Source of the DNA: Chryseobacterium salipaludis
GTDB taxonomy: Bacteria > Bacteroidota > Bacteroidia > Flavobacteriales > Weeksellaceae
DNA: 64,000 bases
NCBI RefSeq assembly: GCF_022968825.1
Contig: NZ_JALHKS010000004.1
Span: 1-64,000, forward strand
Reading direction: 5' to 3'
Below the pieces are notes generated by a model. The model searched no databases, was not told the DNA's origin, and was given only the letters and a program-made list of their open reading frames with translations. A program made the position numbers and the translations under genes. Shown piece after piece: positions 8,118 to 16,915 of the stretch (positions within the stretch are counted from its first letter, which is position 1; each line of letters starts with the position of its first letter).

Positions 8118-8381
8118 ATGAAAAACCTCAATTTAACCGCGTTCAGTGACGCAAAACTTCTCAGGAGCTTAAGCCTGCTCAAAGGATTTGCAATAGGCCT
8201 CGGAATAACTTCTCTGGCTGTAATTTGTATTTGGCTCTATTTATATTTTGCGAAAGGCTATGATAACATCCCTATGGTCACTTTTCTGCCGGCCATCGGA
8301 CTGCCGATGAGTTACTCCTTTATTTTTCTTATTTTGCAGCAATTCAAAAAAGAAGCAGCAGCCCGGGAATTAAAAGTCTGA
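8118..8381 (+). CDS. small two-helix membrane protein, paralogue of the gene before
   Basis: An 87-residue protein with the same plan as its upstream neighbour: a short N-terminal amphipathic part (NLTAFSDAKLLRSLSLLKG), two membrane helices (about residues 24-45 and 52-74) separated by a short loop, and a charged tail. No functional motif is visible. The tandem arrangement suggests the pair works together, perhaps as a heteromer, but this is inference only. Confidence 0.55.
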   Translation: MKNLNLTAFSDAKLLRSLSLLKGFAIGLGITSLAVICIWLYLYFAKGYDNIPMVTFLPAIGLPMSYSFIFLILQQFKKEAAARELKV

Positions 8382-8448
8382 AATAAAATGTATCTTAAGT
8401 TTTTAATCGGTTGCAGGACCAACCATTCACAACTTAAAAACAATAAAA

Positions 8449-8778
8449 ATGAGATCACGACCTTTACTAATTAACAAAACAGTTCTCCTGGCGATGATTA
8501 TTGCCTCTATGGTCTTAGCTGCCGTCGCTATTTATGTAAGGTTGTCCGACCCGGTTTCCTCGCTGGAAACAGCGCCGGTACTGATTCCTGTCTTAGCGTT
8601 GCTGCAATTTATACCCTGGATTGTAATTTTGGTCGACATCATCCGCAATCCCGTACGGAATAAAGCTTTGTGGATGATCGGACTCATCACTTTCGGCTTG
8701 CTGGTGATGTTGCTTTATCTACTGACAAGAGACCGAAATCTGATGCAACATCCTGCGGTTCTGGCTGAAGAGCGGTAA
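8449..8778 (+). CDS. PLDc_N-like small membrane protein
   Basis: A 109-residue protein with three hydrophobic segments. The last two, around IVILVDIIRNPVRNKALWMI and LITFGLLVMLLYLLTRD, match the PLDc_N pattern: a helix, a basic loop with NPVRNKALW, then a helix ending in YLLTRD. That domain is found at the N-terminus of cardiolipin synthases and in many stand-alone small membrane proteins of unknown role. The region after it contains no gene until 9218 but has an unusual tandem repeat. Confidence 0.65.
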   Translation: MRSRPLLINKTVLLAMIIASMVLAAVAIYVRLSDPVSSLETAPVLIPVLALLQFIPWIVILVDIIRNPVRNKALWMIGLITFGLLVMLLYLLTRDRNLMQHPAVLAEER

Positions 8779-8846
8779 AAGTGGAGGTCTTGTAGAGATT
8801 GAATATCTTAGCTGATGTCTCTTGTCCTAAAATACTTATACAAAAG

Positions 8847-8956
8847 ACATAGATACTCGATCGGTACGCCATAGTAACTCCATAGTTAGACTATAGTTAG
8901 ACCATAGTTAAACCGTAGATACTCCATGGATATTCCATGGATAATCCATATATGCG
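8847..8956 (+). repeat. 11-bp tandem repeat, ten phased units
   Basis: Reading in steps of 11 from 8847 gives ACATAGATACT, a poorly matching unit, CCATAGTAACT, CCATAGTTAGA, CTATAGTTAGA, CCATAGTTAAA, CCGTAGATACT, CCATGGATATT, CCATGGATAAT and CCATATATGCG. The consensus is about CCATAGWTANW, with no insertion or deletion between units. The period is close to one helical turn. It lies between the PLDc_N-like gene and the ClC gene. I see nothing else recognisable in 8779-9205. Confidence 0.85.
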
Positions 8957-9205
8957 CCCACTTTACTGCGTGGCAGCGGTCATACATATATACCGTAAAG
9001 CGCACCGAAGGGCAACACAGTATCGAGCTGAGGTAAACCCGCCGAACAACAAGCGTGCTGCCCGCATGACCCTATGGTCTGTTCAACATGCTCCTTTCTC
9101 TGAAAAACGTTGTTATCTTCTCATCAGCCCGGATAAACTGTTTGATCAGAAATATTTCACGGCGATAAATAAGGATAATTAACCCCATTTTAAATTCAAA
9201 AATGA

Positions 9206-9213
9206 TAAATTTG
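9206..9213 (+). promoter_or_regulatory. -7 box TAAATTTG, 4 nt before ATG
   Basis: Matches TAnnTTTG. The final G is 4 nt from the start codon at 9218, which would put transcription start at or very near the ATG. Confidence 0.5.
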
Positions 9214-9217
9214 GGCT

Positions 9218-10600
9218 ATGCGGAACCTTTTTGCCAAACTGCGCAGCAGCCTCAAGCATTCTTTTGATAATCTTCACAATGAGCGGCTGAAACATAACCT
9301 GTTGCAGGCCATCCCCTTCTGGATCGGGTCGGTGATTACGGGTGTGTTCGCGGTTCTATATGCCAAAGTTTTCGTGCTGGCCGAACAAACAATGAACCTC
9401 ATCCTCGATTGGCACGCGTGGCTCATTTTCCTCATCGCGCCGGTCGGCTTTGTGCTGTCCTGGTGGCTCGTGAAAAACTTTTCACCCTATGCTAAAGGCA
9501 GCGGTATTCCGCAGGTAATGGCAGCCGTGGAACTGGCCAACCCGAAAGAGCACCGAAAAATACGCAATTTACTCAGCCTGAAGATTATCTGTTTTAAAAT
9601 ACTTTCCAGTCTTGCACTAATTTTAGGCGGTGGGGCTGTCGGCCGCGAAGGACCCACTATTCAGATTGCCGGTTCGGTTTTTCGTAAAGTAAATGAATAC
9701 CTGCCGCAATGGTGGCCCAAGATTTCAAAGAAAAACATGATCCTGACCGGAGCAGCGGCCGGACTGTCCGCAGCGTTTAATACGCCCTTGGGTGGAATTG
9801 TGTTCGCGGTGGAAGAACTTTCCAAAACGCATCTTAATTATTTCAAAACGGCACTTTTCACGGCCGTGATTATTGCCGGACTTACGGCACAAACGCTGGC
9901 TGGTTCGTATCTGTATCTGGGATATCCGAAAACAACTGATGTTGCGCTCACGGTAATGTTTCCGGTCATCCTGGTTTCGGGTATTGCAGGTCTGCTCGCC
10001 AGTAAATTATCAACCTTGATGCTCGGTATTAATGCCTGGATCAAAACCCTGAAAAATGACAGAGAGAAAATTCTGTTTCTCATTGGTTGTGCGCTCGTGC
10101 TGGCCAGCCTGGCGTACTTTGTAAACCGCGAAATACTGGGTTCGGGCAAGCAAATCATGGAAAGAACGCTGTTTAGTGACAATAAGCAGGAAGCCTGGTA
10201 CATGCCATTGTTCCGGATGATCGGCCCGGCCGTTTCTTTTACGTCGGGCGGTGCGGGTGGTATTTTTGCACCGGCACTCTCAGCAGGTGCCAGTCTGGGT
10301 GCGGTGATTGCAGGTGCAATCGAGCTCACTTCCCATGAAACCAACGTGGTTATTCTGGCGGGAATGGTCGCTTTTCTGACCGGCATTACGCGCGCGCCTT
10401 TCACCTCTGCCATCATTGTGCTGGAGATGACAGACCGTCATTCATTGATATTTCACCTGATGCTGGCAGGCATGGTGTCCACCTTGATTTCGACCCTCAT
10501 CAGCCGGCATTCCCTCTATGATGCTTTGAAGATTTCCTATTTGCAGGAATTAAGGGAAGAAGTAAGTGGAAGCGGTGGGACAGAAAAACGTGGCGGTTAA
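9218..10600 (+). CDS. ClC-family chloride channel/antiporter
   Basis: A 460-residue protein with the diagnostic ClC filter motifs in order: GSGIPQV (about residue 94), GREGPTIQ (about 142-149, with the gating Glu), and GGIFAPAL (about 347), within about 12-18 membrane helices. AFNTPLGGIVFAVEEL keeps the acidic pair corresponding to the internal proton Glu of ClC-ec1. This favours H+/Cl- exchange over a passive channel, an inference from that comparison. There is no C-terminal CBS pair, and the length is typical of a bare membrane domain. It sits alone, with a candidate leaderless promoter and an 11-bp repeat array upstream. Confidence 0.93.
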   Translation: MRNLFAKLRSSLKHSFDNLHNERLKHNLLQAIPFWIGSVITGVFAVLYAKVFVLAEQTMNLILDWHAWLIFLIAPVGFVLSWWLVKNFSPYAKGSGIPQVMAAVELANPKEHRKIRNLLSLKIICFKILSSLALILGGGAVGREGPTIQIAGSVFRKVNEYLPQWWPKISKKNMILTGAAAGLSAAFNTPLGGIVFAVEELSKTHLNYFKTALFTAVIIAGLTAQTLAGSYLYLGYPKTTDVALTVMFPVILVSGIAGLLASKLSTLMLGINAWIKTLKNDREKILFLIGCALVLASLAYFVNREILGSGKQIMERTLFSDNKQEAWYMPLFRMIGPAVSFTSGGAGGIFAPALSAGASLGAVIAGAIELTSHETNVVILAGMVAFLTGITRAPFTSAIIVLEMTDRHSLIFHLMLAGMVSTLISTLISRHSLYDALKISYLQELREEVSGSGGTEKRGG

Positions 10601-10661
10601 CGTCTGGTTTTCAATATCGGTGATCACGAAAGAAAAGCGCTATAAGGTCATAATATTTAAG

Positions 10662-10669
10662 TATTTTCG
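10662..10669 (+). promoter_or_regulatory. possible -7 box TATTTTCG
   Basis: One base away from TAnnTTTG, 26 nt before the hybrid kinase ATG. No clear -33 element is seen. Confidence 0.3.
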
Positions 10670-10695
10670 CATCACATTAACTTTATTCCTTAAGA

Positions 10696-13600
10696 ATGAA
10701 ACCCTATCCTATCTCGGCTGACGAGCAGCACCGCCTTAAGAAGTTAGCTCAACTGCAACTGCTTGATTTAAACAAAGATACATCGTTTGATGTTTTTGCA
10801 GAAACTGCTGCGATGATCTCGGAGTGTCCGGTGGCACTCGTTTCCGTCATGCGGGAGGAAACACAAAATATACAGAGTTGTGTGGGGCTGGCTTTCGAAA
10901 GCGTGGAGCGCGAGAATACGATTTGTCAATACGTGATTTCCGGCAAATCTGCTCTTATAATAGAGGACATTCAGCTCGATGAACGCACTAAAAACAATGC
11001 CATTGCGGCAGCGGCAGGAATTCGCTTTTATGCGGGCTTTCCTATTTTTGATGAAGAACAGTTTGTATTGGGAACTTTATGTGTGATTGATTATCAGCCA
11101 CGGATACTATCTACGCAACAGATAAGTATGCTGGAAAAACTCGCTACGGCTGTAAGTCAGCTCTTTATGAGTCGCCGAGATGCTGCGCAATCAAAATATT
11201 TTAAACAAACTTTTACTGTAAGCAACAATTTGCTTTGTATTCTGGACAGCAAACTGAATATTTTGCAATCAAATCCAACCTTTGACAGAAGCTATTCTGA
11301 AGTTAGCGAAGTATTAGAAAAGTACAACTTAACCGAGGTTTTACATCTTACACATCAGCATAAGACTGATATCCTGCAACAAATACGAGAGGGTAAAGAT
11401 GTAATTTTCAGAACGAACGCGCATGGGATTTATGTCGACTGGATTTTAAAACCGGAGGGTCTTGATGGAGAAATTGTGGCTTTTGGACGTAATATTTCAC
11501 AGCAGCTCGAAGAAAGAAAACGTTTAATAGATTCAAAACGCCGCTTTAAAAAGTTTTTCCAAAATGCGATTGGCCTCATGAGTATGCATGATCTGCAAGG
11601 CAATATTATTGACGTCAATCAGCGTGGCCGGGAATCGCTGGGATATGAGGCAGATGAAATCGCAGGCCTCAGCCTGTTTGACCTTGTACCCCAAAGAAAC
11701 AAACTACAACTGCAAAAATATCTGGAACGGATCAAAATGCAAAAAGAAGATATTGGCAATATGGTTCTTAAGACAAAGGAGGGACAAGAAGTAGTCTGGA
11801 TGTACCATAATCTCGTCGAAATGGATGAAGAAGGAAATCCTTACGTAATGAGTACCGCCCTCAATATTTCAGATCGGCTTCTGCTCGAAAAAGATTTAAT
11901 TTATACTAAAAAAATACTGGAACAAACAGGCGAAGTTGCTCAGGTGGGTGGCTGGGAAGTTCATTTGAGGGACGGAAAAATATTCTGGTCACGCTTAACA
12001 CGTGAAATCCATGGTGTAAGTGAGGACTTTGAACCAGATTACAGTACAGCTGTTGGTTTTTACAGTGCTGAAGATCAGGCTGTCGTGGATGAACTTTTTA
12101 CAAGAGCAGTGGAAAAGGGTATTCCATATGATGAACAGCTTCAGCTTATAAAAGTAGACGGTACCATGATCTGGGTTCGCGTCAAAGCTATTCCTGAGTT
12201 TGAGGACGGACAATGTATACGTGTTTATGGAATCATTCAGGACATAGATCAGATTAAAAAAACCATGAACGAGCTGGAGCGCAAGGAGGCCATGTTGCAG
12301 GCATTTATAAAGTATGTTCCAACACCTGTCGCAATGCTTGATCGCAAGCTCACTTATGTGGCGGTCAGTGAATACTGGGCTAAGGAGCTGCGAACAGATG
12401 TTGGTCAATTGCTGGGCAATAACCTCGTTTCAGGGAGCACCAAGAATGTACCTGAATACAGAAAAGCTATTTATGAAAATGCATTGAATGGTGAAGCATA
12501 TGTCAATGAAAATATGGTAATCGAGGCACGAAATGGAATACCAAGCCAAAACTACCGTTTTCAGGTTAGTCCGTGGTACATCGGCAACAATAAAGTGGGA
12601 GGCTTAATCATTTGTGCGCAAAACATTACGGAACTTATTCATAATAATGAAGAACTGACACAAGCCAAACAAAATGCCGATCTGGCGAACCGTGCCAAAT
12701 CAGAATTTCTGGCCAATATGAGTCACGAGATCCGCACACCGCTCAACGGGGTCATCGGCTTTTCAGATCTCCTGCTTAAGACACCATTGAACGATATGCA
12801 GACCCAATACCTGAAATACATCAATGAATCAGGAGAGAGCTTGCTAAATATCATCAATGACATCCTGGACTTCTCTAAAATTGAATCAGGCAAGATGGAT
12901 CTGTTTATAGATAAGGCGAACGTGTATGATATGGTGGATCAGGTGATGAATGTCATCCTGTACCAATCCCAACGCAAGAATATTGAATTGCTGTTGAATA
13001 TTGAGCCGGGCATACCGCAAAATCTTTGGCTCGATGAAACGCGCATCAAGCAAGTATTGATTAACCTTTTAGGTAACGCCGTAAAATTCACAGAAAAAGG
13101 AGAAATTGAATTAAAGGTTGAGAAAATACTGCAGGAAAATGAAAACATTTCCTTGCGGTTTTCGGTGCGGGATACCGGAATAGGAATTCCAGTTGAAAAG
13201 CAGAAAAAAATATTTGACGCATTTACCCAAGAGGACAGTTCTGTAAGCAAAAAATACGGCGGTACTGGTCTTGGACTTACCATTTCCAATAACATTCTGA
13301 AATACATGAACAGTCACTTATCGTTAAGTAGCGAGCAAGACAAAGGTTCTGTGTTTTATTTTGAACTCACGGTAGCTTACGAGCAGGATAGTTTAGAAGA
13401 TGACAGCGAACTCAATATTGGGCGGGTACTGATTGTGGATGATAATGCGAATAACCGCATGATCCTGGAGCACATGCTGCGGTACAAAAATATCGATTGT
13501 AAGTTGGCGGCTAATGGCATGGAAGCGCTGCAAATCCTGATGGCAGGCGAACGCTTTGACGTGATTCTGATGGATTATCATATGCCTGTTATCTCTGGCT

Positions 13601-14586
13601 TGGAAACGATCGAGAAGATAAAACAGCTGTTTAGTGAGCAGGACGAAATTGCGCCATTAGTGGTACTGCACACCTCCTCAGAAGAAACCGACGTGATTAA
13701 TTCCTTCCGTCGCGATGAAAAGTCCTTCTGTCTCCTTAAACCTATTAAGTCGCAGGAACTCTACAGTACGCTTCGCCGGGCGATCAACAGTTTACCTTCT
13801 GAATGCGAAACAGAAGTTGAGGGAGAGCAAAGCGGATCACCCGTAACACAGGATGTACTGAATGTATTGCTAGTGGATGATAACCCGGTCAACATGGTGC
13901 TGAATAATAAAATGATGCAATCCCTGCGTCCCAACTCAATCTTTACCGAAAAAACCGACGGATTGCAGGCGCTGGAAGCATGTCAGGAAACCCAGTTTGA
14001 TCTGATTCTGATGGATGTACAAATGCCGGTAATGGATGGCATCGAGGCCACAAAAAGGATTCGGAAAATACCTTCTTTTTTCGACACACCGATTCTGGGG
14101 GTTACTGCCGGAAATATAGTAGGCGAAAAAGAAAAATGCCTGGACGCCGGCATGACGGATTTTCTGCCTAAACCGCTACGACAAGCTGACCTGCAGGAAA
14201 TGCTTGAAAAGTATCTGCCTGACCTGCAGAATGAAGATGAAAAAGGACCACTCCAAATAGAAAAACATTTTGATATATCCTTGTTTAATGAGCAGGTAGG
14301 CCAAGATACAGACTTCAGGAAAATATTTATTCATCTGGTCCTTGACGAGTTGGCAGATGGCAAGACAAAAATAAATCACGCAAACCATAGTCATAACCTG
14401 GCAGAATTGCAAAGAATTTTGCATAAGATAAAGGGGACTGCCGGAACTGCCGGATTATTCCGGATTGCCGAAATCGCTGTGCAGGCAGAAAATAAATTAA
14501 AGAACAGTGAGCATCCCGGCGAACTGATAGCAGACCTCATTAATGAGATTGGCACCGGCGAGCTTATTATTAATAAATTATCTTAA
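10696..14586 (+). CDS. hybrid sensor histidine kinase (GAF-PAS4-HK-REC2-HPt)
   Basis: A 1296-residue soluble multidomain kinase; no membrane helix is seen. The order is GAF (about 20-165), then about four PAS domains (170-265, 285-400, 405-520, 530-650). HisKA follows with MSHEIRTPL and phospho-acceptor His677, then HATPase with N-box Asn794, DTGIGI at 826 and GGTGLGL. Two receivers come next, REC1 (DD915-916, phospho-acceptor Asp960) and REC2 (DD1061-1062, Asp1107). An HPt domain ends the protein, with His1243 in LHKIKGTAG. The protein therefore carries a full His-Asp-Asp-His relay and needs a separate final receiver. A stand-alone receiver follows 8 nt downstream but is frameshifted. The signal is unknown; GAF and PAS suggest a cytoplasmic ligand, redox or light input. 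Confidence 0.95.
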   Translation: MKPYPISADEQHRLKKLAQLQLLDLNKDTSFDVFAETAAMISECPVALVSVMREETQNIQSCVGLAFESVERENTICQYVISGKSALIIEDIQLDERTKNNAIAAAAGIRFYAGFPIFDEEQFVLGTLCVIDYQPRILSTQQISMLEKLATAVSQLFMSRRDAAQSKYFKQTFTVSNNLLCILDSKLNILQSNPTFDRSYSEVSEVLEKYNLTEVLHLTHQHKTDILQQIREGKDVIFRTNAHGIYVDWILKPEGLDGEIVAFGRNISQQLEERKRLIDSKRRFKKFFQNAIGLMSMHDLQGNIIDVNQRGRESLGYEADEIAGLSLFDLVPQRNKLQLQKYLERIKMQKEDIGNMVLKTKEGQEVVWMYHNLVEMDEEGNPYVMSTALNISDRLLLEKDLIYTKKILEQTGEVAQVGGWEVHLRDGKIFWSRLTREIHGVSEDFEPDYSTAVGFYSAEDQAVVDELFTRAVEKGIPYDEQLQLIKVDGTMIWVRVKAIPEFEDGQCIRVYGIIQDIDQIKKTMNELERKEAMLQAFIKYVPTPVAMLDRKLTYVAVSEYWAKELRTDVGQLLGNNLVSGSTKNVPEYRKAIYENALNGEAYVNENMVIEARNGIPSQNYRFQVSPWYIGNNKVGGLIICAQNITELIHNNEELTQAKQNADLANRAKSEFLANMSHEIRTPLNGVIGFSDLLLKTPLNDMQTQYLKYINESGESLLNIINDILDFSKIESGKMDLFIDKANVYDMVDQVMNVILYQSQRKNIELLLNIEPGIPQNLWLDETRIKQVLINLLGNAVKFTEKGEIELKVEKILQENENISLRFSVRDTGIGIPVEKQKKIFDAFTQEDSSVSKKYGGTGLGLTISNNILKYMNSHLSLSSEQDKGSVFYFELTVAYEQDSLEDDSELNIGRVLIVDDNANNRMILEHMLRYKNIDCKLAANGMEALQILMAGERFDVILMDYHMPVISGLETIEKIKQLFSEQDEIAPLVVLHTSSEETDVINSFRRDEKSFCLLKPIKSQELYSTLRRAINSLPSECETEVEGEQSGSPVTQDVLNVLLVDDNPVNMVLNNKMMQSLRPNSIFTEKTDGLQALEACQETQFDLILMDVQMPVMDGIEATKRIRKIPSFFDTPILGVTAGNIVGEKEKCLDAGMTDFLPKPLRQADLQEMLEKYLPDLQNEDEKGPLQIEKHFDISLFNEQVGQDTDFRKIFIHLVLDELADGKTKINHANHSHNLAELQRILHKIKGTAGTAGLFRIAEIAVQAENKLKNSEHPGELIADLINEIGTGELIINKLS

Positions 14587-14594
14587 AAAAATAC

Positions 14595-14943
14595 ATGGTT
14601 GTTTTAGTTGCAGAGGACGATGAACTTATTCTCAAAACGATTGAGCACAAATTAAAGAAAGAAAATTACGAGGTCATTTTGGCTAGAAATGGCAAAGAAG
14701 CCATTGAAAATCTTACAACATCTAAAATTGATTTAATTATCACAGATATTATGATGCCCTTTGCTTCGGGCACAGAGGTTTTATCTGCAACAAAACGGTG
14801 CCCAGATTCCCGTAATTATTCTTTCAAGCCTGGGCCAGGAAGAAGTGGTGCTAGATGCATTTGACTTAGGCGCCGCGGACTTTATCGTCAAACCATTTAG
14901 TCCCAGTGAGCTCCTGCTCAGGATCAAACGCTTGACCAGCTGA
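14595..14943 (+). pseudogene. stand-alone response regulator receiver, frameshifted
   Basis: A single REC domain of about 116 residues split between two frames. Frame 1 gives the acidic pair (AEDDELI), the phospho-acceptor loop IITDIMMP and GTEVL. Frame 2 gives QQNGAQIPVIILSS and the conserved Lys in FIVKPFSP. Joining them needs removal of one T near 14784 (GTT TTA T CTG). As read, frame 1 ends early at 14864 and lacks the conserved Lys. It has no output domain, so it would have been the terminal or shuttle receiver for the HPt of the kinase just upstream. A sequencing error is possible. Confidence 0.85.
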
Positions 14944-14944
14944 T

Positions 14945-15103
14945 ATGAAGGTTTTTCCGGAATTAAATTTTCATTTCTTCATCACGGTTTTTATCGCAGT
15001 GCTTTTTTTGATCATATTACTGGTTGGCACTGTACTAACCATCAGTTTTCTTCAGTTTAGCCGCCCGAAGAATACATCATCACGGTCGTTATGGATCATC
15101 TGA
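14945..15103 (+). CDS. small single-helix membrane protein or truncated N-terminus
   Basis: A 52-residue frame starting MKVFPELNFHFF, with one long hydrophobic helix (about residues 10-37) and a short basic tail, ending at the TGA at 15101. Its ATG is 1 nt after the receiver stop (TGATATG), indicating translational coupling to the kinase/receiver operon. It could be a real small membrane protein or the leftover N-terminus of a larger membrane-anchored protein. The following 330 nt hold no further coding-like sequence. Confidence 0.4.
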   Translation: MKVFPELNFHFFITVFIAVLFLIILLVGTVLTISFLQFSRPKNTSSRSLWII

Positions 15104-15314
15104 AAATGACTAGTGATCTTTTGAGAGTTCAAATGTCTGGCGGACAGGAATGCATATAATTGCATGATCTTAATGATCTGTGTTAATGTAAGCTGATAAA
15201 GTCTTGCATAAATCCTAATGATAAAACTGCTGAATGGATCAACAAAGGAATGACTGTTTATCTAACATCCAAACAGCTTATAAAATCTTTTAACATTTAT
15301 TTAACATTATTTCT

Positions 15315-15322
15315 TACCTTTG
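15315..15322 (+). promoter_or_regulatory. -7 box TACCTTTG
   Basis: Matches TAnnTTTG, about 110 nt before the flippase gene. It is preceded by AT-rich DNA but no strong -33 TTTG. Confidence 0.45.
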
Positions 15323-15433
15323 GCAGTTGCAACCAAAGTGTTTATGCCTTCAACTGTTAATACTCTGAACTTTTATTCTGCTGCACGCGCAACGAGGGCG
15401 GATCGTAATCCACTCAAAATCTGCACTATATAA

Positions 15434-16915
15434 ATGGGCGTCATCGCAAGACAGGGTCTTAAGTACTCACTGATTGGCTACTTCGGCTTTTTGCTCGGCA
15501 CCTTTTCGGCGCTGTTTGTTTTTCCGAATCATATTGAATTTTATGGGAAACTGCGCTACATTATGCCCACTGCAGAAATGCTGCTGCCCATTGTTGTTTT
15601 CGGCCTTTCATTTTCAAATGTTAAGTTTTTTCACCGAGCGCAGGAGCAAGGCCGTCACCAGAATTTGCTATCGCTTTCGCTGGCGGGCATCGTTTTCAAC
15701 TTTATTGTTTTTTGTCTCTGTTTCCTGATATTCTTCTACCTTTTCCCGTCGTTCCGCTCGCTGGAGCTCTGGCATATGAGGGGATTGATTCTGCCATTGA
15801 TACTGGTGCTTGCGCTGTCCGCGGTGCTGAATAAATACCTGTCTAACTTTAAGCGGATTGCAGTTCCCAATATTTTCGAAAACCTGTTTCCGAAACTGGC
15901 CAACCTGGGGGCTTTCTGCCTTTTTTTCTACGCCGGTTTTTCCGAGAAAGGTGCGTATGCTTTCTTCATCGGGATGTTTATTTTCGCCTTGGCAGGGTAT
16001 GGCTTTTATACTAATTCGCTCGAAAAGGTGCAGCCGGATTTCACGCTTACCTATGTCAAAAGAAACGGCCTGTGGAAAGAAATTCTTAATTATAGTTTCT
16101 TCGGTTTCCTCGGAAATATCGGGAACTATATTGCCTTTCGGGTGGATAATTTCATGATTGGTGAATTCCTCAACTTCGAGGAAAATGGCGTGTACAGTAT
16201 TATTCTCTCCATTCTGTCCTTTATCATGATTCCGCAAATGGGCCTGTTTAATATCTCCGCGCCGGTCATCAACAAAAGCATCGAAAGCGGTGATTTCGAA
16301 GAGCTGGACCGGTTCCATAAACGCACTTCCCTATCCTTATTTTTCCTGGGAATTTTCCTGTTTTCGTGCATTCTGGTCGGTTTCCCGTATCTCACGCAAC
16401 TCATTGCCAATGGCGAACAACTGCGTCAGGCCGAGCCTGTCGTCTGGATTCTGGGTTTTGTGATGTTATTTGATTTGGCCACCGGCTTTAACGGACATAT
16501 TATTTCGCTTTCGAAATATTACCGGTTTAATATTGTGGTGATGCTGTTCCTGGCGGCAATGACGATTGGCTTAAATTATTTTTTCCTCACGCGCACCAGC
16601 CTGGGCATCATCGGGATCGCGCTGGCAACGGCCATTTCGCTGGGTATTTTTAATATTATTAAAATTTACTTTAATTATAACCGTTTTAAGGTTTTTCCGC
16701 TCACCATAGAAATGCTGTATCTGCTGATTGTGTGCACCCTGGCCATTACGGTCGCCATCATGCTGCCGGAGACCAAAAGTGCTTTATTCAATATGATTTA
16801 TAAGCCTGCTTTTGTGGCAGCTGTTATTTTCGCCGTGAATCATTTTATGAAAATTATTCCGTTGGAAAAGTATATCAATAAAGCCTTCTTCAATTCCTTA
16901 TTCAGGTTTAAGTAA
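15434..16915 (+). CDS. polysaccharide flippase (Wzx-like, MOP superfamily)
   Basis: A 493-residue integral membrane protein with about 14 hydrophobic helices. It starts with the characteristic MOP/Wzx N-terminus (GVIARQGLKYSLIGYFGFLLGT) and has a C-terminal polysaccharide-synthesis domain (NIIKIYFNYNRFKVFPLT). These proteins flip lipid-linked oligosaccharides from the cytoplasmic to the periplasmic face for surface polysaccharide assembly. Two glycosyltransferase genes lie on the opposite strand just downstream, consistent with a surface-glycan locus. The 3' end overlaps the convergent glycosyltransferase gene by 18 nt. Confidence 0.88.
   Translation: MGVIARQGLKYSLIGYFGFLLGTFSALFVFPNHIEFYGKLRYIMPTAEMLLPIVVFGLSFSNVKFFHRAQEQGRHQNLLSLSLAGIVFNFIVFCLCFLIFFYLFPSFRSLELWHMRGLILPLILVLALSAVLNKYLSNFKRIAVPNIFENLFPKLANLGAFCLFFYAGFSEKGAYAFFIGMFIFALAGYGFYTNSLEKVQPDFTLTYVKRNGLWKEILNYSFFGFLGNIGNYIAFRVDNFMIGEFLNFEENGVYSIILSILSFIMIPQMGLFNISAPVINKSIESGDFEELDRFHKRTSLSLFFLGIFLFSCILVGFPYLTQLIANGEQLRQAEPVVWILGFVMLFDLATGFNGHIISLSKYYRFNIVVMLFLAAMTIGLNYFFLTRTSLGIIGIALATAISLGIFNIIKIYFNYNRFKVFPLTIEMLYLLIVCTLAITVAIMLPETKSALFNMIYKPAFVAAVIFAVNHFMKIIPLEKYINKAFFNSLFRFK

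Noticed and set aside
8847..8956. CRISPR array
   Set aside because: Units are 11 bp with no spacers, and no cas genes are present.
8937..9182. 81-codon ORF starting inside the 11-bp array
   Set aside because: It begins in the repeat, has no motif, and its codon pattern is unlike neighbours.
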